A stretch of DNA of 40,276 bases from Galbitalea sp036266835. GTDB taxonomy: Bacteria; Actinomycetota; Actinomycetes; Actinomycetales; Microbacteriaceae. Below are positions 24,655-31,334 of this stretch, piece after piece; positions within the stretch are counted from its first letter, which is position 1; each line of letters begins with the position of its first letter. Below the pieces are notes generated by a model. That model had not been told where the DNA came from, ran no database searches, and worked only from the letters and a program-made list of their open reading frames with translations. The stretch is from NCBI GenBank assembly GCA_036266835.1, contig DATAXD010000054.1, forward strand, positions 1-40,276. The letters run 5' to 3'. The position numbers and the translations under genes were made by a program.

Positions 24655-27600
24655 ATGTCGACTTTCGAAACGGGTGCGGCAATTTCCCCGTCGAAGCTCG
24701 CGGATGAAGCCATCGCGACCGTGCAGCGCTGGCTGAAAGAGTCGGCCGAGATCGCCCCGGACAAGAGCGCGGAACGGCTCGCCGGAGTGTTGCGAGATCC
24801 GGTCGGGCTGGACTTCACGCTGGGGTTTGTCGACCGCGTGGTGCGACCCGAGGATCAGAAAGTCGCCGCTCGCAACCTCGAGAGACTCAGCAGGTCTATC
24901 CCGCGATTCCTGCCATGGCACCTGCGCGTCGCGATCCTGATGGGCGGCGGATTCGCACCGCTTCTACCCTGGGTCATCGTTCCCATCGCTAGGTGGGTGT
25001 TGCGCAGGATGGTGTCTCATCTGGTCATCGACGCGACACCCGCCAAGCTCGACAAGTCGCTTCACCAACTGCGCAGGCAGCGCATCCGCCTCAACATCAA
25101 CCTGCTCGGCGAAGCAGTGCTCGGCGACGAGGAAGCCGATCGCCGGCTCGCGGGAACTCGTGCATTGCTGGAGCGCGGCGATGTCGACTACGTCTCGGTC
25201 AAGGTGTCATCCGTCACCGCCCAGTTGTCGATGTGGGCATTCGAGGAGACGGTCGCGCGCGTGGTCGAGCGGCTGACGCCCCTCTACGAGTTGGCCGCAT
25301 CCTTTCCCAGCCCGAAGTTCATCAACCTCGACATGGAAGAGTTTCGCGACCTTGAACTGACCGTCGCGGTCTTCACCAGGATTCTCGAGCAGCCGCAGCT
25401 GGCCAGGCTCGAAGCCGGGATCGTGCTCCAGGCCTACCTGCCGGACGCGCTGCGCGCCCTACAGGGACTAACTAACTGGGCAACCAGGCGTCGAAAGGCC
25501 GGTGGCGCAGGGATCAAGGTTCGAGTGGTCAAAGGTGCCAATTTGGCCATGGAGCACGTCGACGCGACACTCCACGGCTGGCCCCTCGCGACATACGCAC
25601 ACAAGGTCGAGACCGACACCAACTACAAACGGGTGCTGAACTGGGCGCTGACTCCTGAGCACACCGACGCGGTGCGAATCGGCGTCGCCGGCCACAACCT
25701 GTTCGACATCGCCTACGCGTGGCTGCTCGCCATCCAGCGCCACGTCGATACCCGCGTCGAGTTTGAGATGCTGCTCGGAATGGCGACGGGTCAGGCCGAG
25801 GTCGTCAAGCGGGATGTCGGCGGACTGCTGCTGTACACGCCGGTCGTACACCCCGCCGACTTCGATTCGGCCATCAGTTACCTCGTTCGACGCCTCGAGG
25901 AAAACGCGAGTACCGACAACTTCATGAGCGCACTGTTCGAGTTGTCTAGTGACCCCGCGGTCTTTGCTCGCGAGTCCGGTCGGTTCATCGCGTCCCTGTC
26001 CGAAATGGATAGCCACGTGCCGCCGTCGCACCGGGTGCAGGATCGCCTGCATCCGACCTCGCTCCCCGGAGTCCTCACGGCATTTGAGAATGAACCGGAC
26101 ACCGATCCTTCGCGAGCCGCGAATCGGCAGTGGGCCAGCCGCATCCTCGAGCGCAGCGCGAAGTCCGAGCTCGGCCACGCGACCATCACCGCGGCGAACG
26201 TGAGCGATCCGGGACTCCTGAATACCCTCATCGAATCGACCGCAGCGGCCGGCGACCTTTGGGGCGCAATCCCCGCAACCGACCGGTCGCGCATCCTGCA
26301 CGACGCGGGAGACGTGCTGTCGGCGTTTCGCGGGCGGCTCATCGAGGTGATGGCGAGCGAGACCGGCAAGACGATTGCCGAGGGCGACGTCGAGGTGAGC
26401 GAAGCCACCGACTTCGCCCACTACTACGCCGAGCGAGCGCTCGATCTCGATCGCGTCGTGGGGGCACGATTCGTTCCCGCACGTCTCGTCGTCGTCGCGC
26501 CACCGTGGAACTTCCCCGTGGCGATTCCGGCGGGATCCGTGCTCTCGGCGCTGGCCGCAGGTTCCGGGGTCATTCTGAAGCCCGCGCCACAAGCTCGGCG
26601 ATCCGCGGCCGTTCTCGCCGAAGCGTTGTGGGAGGCCGGTATTCCGCGTGCGCTGCTGACGCTGGTCGACATTGAAGAGGGCGCGCTGGGTAAGCAGCTG
26701 ATCTCGCATCCGCTGGTCGATCGGGTGATACTCACCGGCGCATGGGAGACCGCAAAGCTGTTTCGCACCTGGCGCAGCGACCTGCCGTTGCTGGCCGAAA
26801 CGAGCGGGAAAAACGCCATCATCGTCACACCATCCGCGGATCTCGACCTCGCAGTTGCGGATGTCGTGCGCAGCGCGTTCGGGCACGCCGGGCAGAAGTG
26901 TTCGGCGGCGTCGCTTGTGATCCTGGTCGGGTCGGTGGCGACGTCGGAGCGGTTCCGGCGGCAGCTCATTGATTCCGTCACGACGCTCAAAGTCGGCTAT
27001 CCCGCGGATCCCGCCACCCAGCTGGGTCCGCTGATCGAGCCAGCGCACGGCAAGCTGCTTGGCGCACTCACCGAACTCGACCCCGGCGAGGAATGGCTGG
27101 TCACGCCGCGCAAACTCGATAAGTCCGGGCGACTGTGGTCAGCCGGTGTACGCGACGGAGTCGTCGCCAACAGCGCATTCCACCGCACCGAGTACTTCGG
27201 CCCGGTGCTGGGCATCATGGGCGCGGCGACGCTCGACGAAGCAATTGAGCTGCAGAACGGTACGGCCTACGGGCTGACCGCGGGCATCCATTCTCTCGAA
27301 CCCGACGAGGTCGCGCTCTGGATCGACCAGGTCGATGCCGGCAACCTCTACGTCAACCGCGGGATAACCGGTGCCATCGTTCGACGCCAGCCGTTCGGCG
27401 GCTGGAAGCGGTCAACGGTGGGCACTTCCGCCAAGGCGGGCGGGCCGAACTATGTAATGTCGATGGGCTCGTGGGAAGCGCTCGAGTCGGATCCCGGAGA
27501 GGACCTATCGCTCGAAGGAATCAGTGCCCCCGTCGCGCGGGTGATCGAGCGAGCGCAGGCTGGCCTCGAGTTCCTCGAGTTCGATCGGGTTCGTCTTGGG

Positions 27601-28128
27601 GCCGTTCGTGACGAGAGGGCGTGGCTGAGCGAATTCGGCGTCGCCCGCGACGTCAGTGGGCTGGGCGTGGAGCGAAACGTCCTCCGTTACCGACCGATGC
27701 CCGTGACGATTCGGCTCTCGGAGGGCGCGTCCATGGGTGATCTCGCAAGGCTGATCACCGCCGGCACGCGTGCTGGATCGGTCATCGCAGTCAGCACGGC
27801 GATTCCTCTGCCGCAGTCCCTGATCGATCTGTTCGGCGAGCCCGACTCGCCAACGCTGATGCAGTCTGTCGTCGTCGAGATGGACAAGAGGTGGCATGCG
27901 CGTCTCGTTGGAGGTGCGCTTCAGACGACGCGCATTCGGCTGATCGGCGGCGATGCTTCGGCGCTCGCCCACATCCTGAAAGGAGATCCGGACATCGCCA
28001 TCTATGGCGGTCCGGTCACGACCGCGGGTCGCGTGGAGTTGCTGCCGTTCCTGCACGAGCAGGCGATCTCGATAACCGCACACCGTTTCGGCAATCCCGA
28101 CCCCGCGATGGCTAATCTGCCGCTGTAG
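24655..28128 (+). CDS. putA: Bifunctional proline dehydrogenase / delta-1-pyrroline-5-carboxylate dehydrogenase
   Basis: 1157 residues. Oxidises proline to glutamate through pyrroline-5-carboxylate. The PRODH barrel (about 60-450) shows 'RLNINLLGEAVLGDEEADRR', 'FINLDMEEFRDLELT', 'GIVLQAYLPDAL', 'RVVKGANLAMEH', 'VRIGVAGHNLFDIAYAWLLA' and 'EFEMLLGMA'. The aldehyde dehydrogenase domain (about 520-960) shows 'VVAPPWNFPVAIPAG', 'LLAETSGKNAIIVTPSADLD' and the nucleophile Cys749 in 'GHAGQKCSAAS', and ends at 'RRQPFGGWKRSTVGTSAKAGG'. About 200 further residues have no assigned role. There is no N-terminal ribbon-helix-helix DNA-binding domain, so it does not regulate itself as enterobacterial PutA does. 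The ATG at 24655 is taken as start; a GTG at 24649 is the alternative. Confidence 0.95.
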   Translation: MSTFETGAAISPSKLADEAIATVQRWLKESAEIAPDKSAERLAGVLRDPVGLDFTLGFVDRVVRPEDQKVAARNLERLSRSIPRFLPWHLRVAILMGGGFAPLLPWVIVPIARWVLRRMVSHLVIDATPAKLDKSLHQLRRQRIRLNINLLGEAVLGDEEADRRLAGTRALLERGDVDYVSVKVSSVTAQLSMWAFEETVARVVERLTPLYELAASFPSPKFINLDMEEFRDLELTVAVFTRILEQPQLARLEAGIVLQAYLPDALRALQGLTNWATRRRKAGGAGIKVRVVKGANLAMEHVDATLHGWPLATYAHKVETDTNYKRVLNWALTPEHTDAVRIGVAGHNLFDIAYAWLLAIQRHVDTRVEFEMLLGMATGQAEVVKRDVGGLLLYTPVVHPADFDSAISYLVRRLEENASTDNFMSALFELSSDPAVFARESGRFIASLSEMDSHVPPSHRVQDRLHPTSLPGVLTAFENEPDTDPSRAANRQWASRILERSAKSELGHATITAANVSDPGLLNTLIESTAAAGDLWGAIPATDRSRILHDAGDVLSAFRGRLIEVMASETGKTIAEGDVEVSEATDFAHYYAERALDLDRVVGARFVPARLVVVAPPWNFPVAIPAGSVLSALAAGSGVILKPAPQARRSAAVLAEALWEAGIPRALLTLVDIEEGALGKQLISHPLVDRVILTGAWETAKLFRTWRSDLPLLAETSGKNAIIVTPSADLDLAVADVVRSAFGHAGQKCSAASLVILVGSVATSERFRRQLIDSVTTLKVGYPADPATQLGPLIEPAHGKLLGALTELDPGEEWLVTPRKLDKSGRLWSAGVRDGVVANSAFHRTEYFGPVLGIMGAATLDEAIELQNGTAYGLTAGIHSLEPDEVALWIDQVDAGNLYVNRGITGAIVRRQPFGGWKRSTVGTSAKAGGPNYVMSMGSWEALESDPGEDLSLEGISAPVARVIERAQAGLEFLEFDRVRLGAVRDERAWLSEFGVARDVSGLGVERNVLRYRPMPVTIRLSEGASMGDLARLITAGTRAGSVIAVSTAIPLPQSLIDLFGEPDSPTLMQSVVVEMDKRWHARLVGGALQTTRIRLIGGDASALAHILKGDPDIAIYGGPVTTAGRVELLPFLHEQAISITAHRFGNPDPAMANLPL

Positions 28129-28147
28129 CCAGGACGGCCGCGTGAGT

Positions 28148-28205
28148 GAACCGTTTTGCCTCGAGGATGCCGGGAGTTGGTGCGGCTCTCGAGACAAAAC
28201 GGTTC
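28148..28205. repeat. 18-bp inverted repeat, possible bidirectional terminator
   Basis: Arms 28148-28165 and 28188-28205 pair over 18 bp with one mismatch (GAACCGTTTTG and CTCGAG blocks) around a 22-nt loop. It lies between the convergent putA and gntR stops. It has internal T and A tracts but no terminal U run, and it may be a dispersed intergenic repeat rather than a pure terminator. Confidence 0.7.
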
Positions 28206-28239
28206 GGTCAGTTGACGGACTCTCGATTGGTTCGGCGGT

Positions 28240-28593
28240 TTAGCTGTCCAGCGCCGCGGTGACGTAGCCGAGGGCCTGAGTCTGGGGGATGCCCAGCTTG
28301 TGCATGCGGTCGGCGTACGCTCGCGCCGCCTCCTGAGCCTGCTTGTTGGCCGGGTCACCCTGAGGAGTGACGAACGAGCCGTTGCGTCCTCGCGTCTCGA
28401 TGAAGCCATCGGCTTCGAGTTCGCGATAGGTCCGAGCGACGGTGTTTGGCGCGAGCCCCAGGTCTTCCGCGAGCTTGCGCACCGTTGGCAACCGGGTGCC
28501 TCCGGCGAGCTCGCCCGACTTGACCTGCCTGATCAGCTCGACCCGTAACTGTTCGAACGGCGGTGTTGCGGATGAGCTGTCGATGCTGATCAT
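28240..28593 (-). CDS. Short GntR-family regulator (YtrA subfamily)
   Basis: 117 residues. The winged helix-turn-helix is canonical: 'PPFEQLRVELIRQVKSGELAGGTRLPTVRKLAEDLGLAPNTVARTYRELEADGFIETRGRNGSFV' in outline. The remaining about 45 residues form only a short helical tail, as in YtrA-type regulators, which often control membrane or transporter genes in their own operon. It starts 2 bp after the stop of the membrane-protein gene and is probably co-transcribed with it. Nested inverted repeats at 29613-29649 upstream of the operon are candidate operators. Confidence 0.88.
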   Translation of the reverse strand: MISIDSSSATPPFEQLRVELIRQVKSGELAGGTRLPTVRKLAEDLGLAPNTVARTYRELEADGFIETRGRNGSFVTPQGDPANKQAQEAARAYADRMHKLGIPQTQALGYVTAALDS

Positions 28594-28595
28594 CG

Positions 28596-29534
28596 TCAGC
28601 TTCCCATCATGCTGGTGTACGCCCCCGCGACGTTGTCATCGACCTTGGTGGCGAGTGAGGGCCACAGACGACGCAGGAAGTATTGGCGATACCGCACTCG
28701 GGTGATGAGAGCCACCAGGCAGAGAACCAGGACGGCCCCTCCAATTGGCAGCAGGCCCCCGTATACATTGAATGCCGGCTGGGAGATGATCCGCTCGATG
28801 TGGCTCAACGGTCCGTTGACCCACACGGTGTCGTACCCAATGAGCGAATAGAGCGGGACCAGGGCGACCATCATGTTCAGGTTCGAGAGCGCATAGGAGC
28901 GCAGCGCATCGTCCCAGGCGAGCTCAAGCGTGGACCCGGCGAGCGCACCCTTGGTAACCAGGCGATGAGAGATCACCTCGTAGGCGACCAGCATGACAAT
29001 GCCGATGGCTACAAGAACACCCGAAATGACCGAGAGGTAGGCGGGCGAGCTGGCCACGGTCAGCCAGACGTCGCCGGCGAAGGCGAGGACACCGAGGAGA
29101 ACGCAGGCGCGCGCGAACCAGGACTGCAACGGCGCCACGTAGTCGCTGACGGTCACTGCCGACGATCGTGCCACCCGGACCACGCCCGTGTCGCGCTTGC
29201 GTTCGGCCAGCACGATCGCGATTGCAGAACCGACACCCGCGCCAACCAGATAGCACGCGAACAGACACCACCAGATGGAGAGCAACTGGAGTCCCGGAAA
29301 CACCAGGAGCACGGCTACGGCGACGGCTTCGGTGATGATCGTGCCAACCAGGGCTCCGGTGTGTCGTGCCATGACTCCTGCGCGGATGACCGGCTCCATG
29401 CCGTCGGGAACGTCGAGCCCGAATCGACGGCTGAACCGCGCGACCGCGGACTTTTGCCAGGACCGACCGACCAGCCATGCAATTGCCATGATCAGGACCA
29501 GCCCGATGGCAATGAGGATTGTGAAGAGAACCAT
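28596..29534 (-). CDS. Polytopic membrane protein of unknown function
   Basis: 312 residues, not recognised as a named family. Hydrophobic segments at about 3-23, 63-83, 85-107, 140-160, 165-190, 220-240 and 258-280 suggest about seven transmembrane helices. Basic/aromatic stretches follow helix 1 ('RSWQKSAVARFSRRFGLDVPDGMEP') and close the protein ('RVRYRQYFLRRLWPSLATKVDD'). It is translated from a clear AAGGAAGG 7 nt before the ATG, unlike the many leaderless genes here. It is first in an operon with a YtrA-type GntR regulator. By analogy with such pairs it could respond to an envelope stimulus, but that is inference. Confidence 0.8.
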   Translation of the reverse strand: MVLFTILIAIGLVLIMAIAWLVGRSWQKSAVARFSRRFGLDVPDGMEPVIRAGVMARHTGALVGTIITEAVAVAVLLVFPGLQLLSIWWCLFACYLVGAGVGSAIAIVLAERKRDTGVVRVARSSAVTVSDYVAPLQSWFARACVLLGVLAFAGDVWLTVASSPAYLSVISGVLVAIGIVMLVAYEVISHRLVTKGALAGSTLELAWDDALRSYALSNLNMMVALVPLYSLIGYDTVWVNGPLSHIERIISQPAFNVYGGLLPIGGAVLVLCLVALITRVRYRQYFLRRLWPSLATKVDDNVAGAYTSMMGS

Positions 29535-29612
29535 GATGCTGCCTTCCTTAGCTTGCGTTGTGTGGCCGACGGCGGCATCCGCGGAATTGAACCGCTTGTC
29601 GATCGTGAGCTA

Positions 29613-29649
29613 CTTTGTATTGCTCACTGTAGCAATGTGTTGGTACAAA
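29613..29649. promoter_or_regulatory. Nested inverted repeats upstream of the membrane protein/GntR operon
   Basis: A perfect palindrome ATTGCT-N6-AGCAAT (29619-29636) lies within a wider pair TTTGTA (29613-29618 region) and TACAAA (29644-29649). It sits 80-115 bp upstream of the operon's first ATG. It is a candidate GntR operator; the promoter itself is not resolved. Confidence 0.45.
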
Positions 29650-29666
29650 CGCAAGCACAACCCGCC

Positions 29667-29819
29667 ACCCTCCTTTTTCAGGAGTCGGCTCTCCTTTTTC
29701 AGGAGTCGGCCCCGGGCATCCAGCGATATCCACACAACTCAGGCGACAGAAAGCGACTTGCGCAACATCCGTCACACCGGCTCCTGAATTAGGAGAGCAG
29801 ACTCCTGAATTGGGAGAGT
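29667..29819. repeat. Inverted array of four CTCCT-N5-AGGAG palindromes
   Basis: Two 15-mers CTCCTTTTTCAGGAG (29670-29684, 29691-29705) and two further ones, CTCCTGAATTAGGAG (29781-29795) and CTCCTGAATTGGGAG (29802-29816). Within each pair the period is exactly 21 bp. The two blocks (29667-29709 and 29777-29819) are inverted copies with 35 of 43 positions matching, separated by 67 bp. The array fills the gap downstream of lrp and upstream of the membrane protein/GntR operon. Its role is unknown: operator array, mobile-element remnant or RNA stem. Confidence 0.85.
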
Positions 29820-29827
29820 GGGACGGG

Positions 29828-30265
29828 CTAGTCGTGCGTGCGGTGGATCAGACGCGACAGCACGATGGCGCTGCGGGTGTGATCGACGTTTGGCGCGATC
29901 CGTACCTTTTCCAGCGCGATCTCCAGCGAGGGGATGTCGCGGGATCGCATGTGCACGATGGCATCGGCCGATCCGGTGACCGTGCCGGCGTCGACCACTT
30001 CCGGCACTCCAGACAGGATGCGCTTGAGTTCCTCGGGCGCCACTGTTCCTCGGCAGAACAGTTCGACGTATGCCTCGGTTGCCATGCCATCGACCGCTGG
30101 ATCGACCTGGATCGTGAAGCCGCGGATCACGCCGTCGGCCACGAGTCGGTCGACGCGCCGTTTTACCGCGGAGGCGGACAATCCGATGACTTCGCCGATG
30201 TCGCCGTAACCCGCCCGCGCGTTTTGGCGCAGCAGGTCGATGATGCCGTAATCGAGGCTATCCAT
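29828..30265 (-). CDS. Lrp/AsnC family transcriptional regulator
   Basis: 145 residues. The N-terminal helix-turn-helix 'DYGIIDLLRQNARAGYGDIGEVIGLSASAVKRRVDRLVADGVI' (in outline, residues 5-47) is followed by a RAM ligand-binding domain with 'VVDAGTVTGSADAIVHMRSRDI'. These regulators sense amino acids. It is divergent from the dimethylargininase-family gene, which suggests an arginine-, ornithine- or proline-related effector. TAGAGT lies 6 nt before the ATG, so it is probably leaderless. An inverted repeat (30269-30294) covers this promoter and would allow autoregulation. Confidence 0.92.
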   Translation of the reverse strand: MDSLDYGIIDLLRQNARAGYGDIGEVIGLSASAVKRRVDRLVADGVIRGFTIQVDPAVDGMATEAYVELFCRGTVAPEELKRILSGVPEVVDAGTVTGSADAIVHMRSRDIPSLEIALEKVRIAPNVDHTRSAIVLSRLIHRTHD

Positions 30266-30268
30266 TCG

Positions 30269-30294
30269 GACACTCTATGGCGAAAAAGTGTGTC
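30269..30294. promoter_or_regulatory. Putative Lrp operator overlapping the lrp -10 element
   Basis: GACACTCT-N10-AGTGTGTC: 8-bp arms with one mismatch. It covers the minus-strand -10 TAGAGT (30277-30272), which lies 6 nt from the lrp start. Binding would block lrp transcription and could activate or repress the divergent gene. Confidence 0.55.
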
Positions 30295-30367
30295 TGCCCA
30301 AGTAAATACAGCGATTCCGTGCGCCGGACGCGGCCAACTTGATGAAACCGCGTGAAAAACTGGGCCT

Positions 30368-31240
30368 ATGACGATGACCGAACCTTCCACAGTCGCGCCA
30401 CGACGCCAGCCCACGAAACGCACGGTACTGATGTGCCGTCCCGAATACTTCACCGTCGAGTACCAGATCAATCCGTGGATGCACCCGGAGAACCCTACCG
30501 ACACCGACCTTGCGGTGAAGCAGTGGGAAGTGCTGTACCAGACGTACCTCGATTTGGGATTTGAAGTGCACCTGATCGACCCAATCGACGGCCTGCCCGA
30601 CATGGTCTACGCCGCCAACGGCGGATTCGTCCTCGACGGCATCGCCTACGGAGCGAGCTTCACCTATCCGGAGCGCCAGCCGGAGGGTCCCGCATACATG
30701 GACTGGTTCCGGGCAAACGGTTTCGACGTGCGCGTGCCGGAAAGCATCAATGAGGGCGAAGGCGACTTCTTGCTCGTCGGAGACCTGCTGCTGGCCGGCC
30801 GCGGATTCCGCAGCGACTCGGGCAGCCACGAGGAACTCGCGTCCATCTTCGGCCGCGAAGTGATCTCACTCAACTTGGTGAACCCCAGCTTCTACCACCT
30901 CGACACGGCCGTGGCCGTACTCGATCGAGGCAACGGCTCGTCGACGGGCTCAGCCGCGAGTCCCGTCAACATTGCCTATCTGCCGAGCGCCTTTGACGAG
31001 CCGAGCCTTGAGGTCCTCCGCAAGCTATACCCGGATGCCGTGATCGTCACCGAAGAGGATGCGGCCGTCCTCGGCCTCAACTCCTTCAGCGACGGATACA
31101 ACGTCGTCATCTCATCCCGCGCCCAGGACTTCGAGCGGCAGCTGCGCGAACGCGGCTACAACCCGATGGGTGTCGACCTCTCCGAGCTTCTGCTCGGCGG
31201 CGGCGGCGTCAAGTGCTGCACCCTGGAGCTGCGGCGCTAA
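30368..31240 (+). CDS. ddaH: Dimethylargininase / amidinotransferase-family hydrolase
   Basis: 290 residues, pentein fold. 'TVLMCRPEYFTVEYQINPWM' (19-38), Asp78 in 'DMVYAANGGFVLDG', 'NEGEGDFLLVGD', His177 in 'FYHLDTAVAVL' and Cys283 in 'GGVKCCTLEL' form the expected Cys-His-Asp set. Family members hydrolyse N-omega-methylated arginine to citrulline plus methylamine, or act on related guanidines; which substrate applies is not decided by the sequence. Divergent Lrp regulators and a nearby ornithine aminotransferase are common in actinobacteria. Here no rocD is present, but putA, which handles the downstream pyrroline carboxylate, is 2.2 kb away. No Shine-Dalgarno is seen. Confidence 0.85.
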   Translation: MTMTEPSTVAPRRQPTKRTVLMCRPEYFTVEYQINPWMHPENPTDTDLAVKQWEVLYQTYLDLGFEVHLIDPIDGLPDMVYAANGGFVLDGIAYGASFTYPERQPEGPAYMDWFRANGFDVRVPESINEGEGDFLLVGDLLLAGRGFRSDSGSHEELASIFGREVISLNLVNPSFYHLDTAVAVLDRGNGSSTGSAASPVNIAYLPSAFDEPSLEVLRKLYPDAVIVTEEDAAVLGLNSFSDGYNVVISSRAQDFERQLRERGYNPMGVDLSELLLGGGGVKCCTLELRR

Positions 31241-31253
31241 CTTGCCTACCCCC

Positions 31254-31323
31254 ATCCCCTGCGAGTCCGGGGTTGTGGTCGTTCCCACCCCCCACAACGA
31301 CCACAACTCCGGACTCAGGGGAT
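31254..31323. terminator. Very long convergent-gene hairpin
   Basis: Arms 31254-31283 and 31296-31323 form a stem of about 28 bp with one mismatch and a two-base bulge, closing a C-rich 12-nt loop. It lies between the convergent ddaH and aidB-like stops and could terminate both. There is no U tract, and the arm length is well beyond a normal terminator, so a repeat-element origin is possible. Confidence 0.75.
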
Positions 31324-31334
31324 TTAGGTGAGGC

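Noticed and set aside
25468..27048. 526-codon open frame antisense to putA
   Set aside because: Composition is that of a shadow frame (Arg/Gly/Asp/His-rich, no recognisable domain) on the complement of the well-supported P5C dehydrogenase domain.
29667..29819. CRISPR or insertion sequence at the palindrome array
   Set aside because: Only two tandem units per block with 6-bp spacers, no cas genes, no transposase and no clear target-site duplication.
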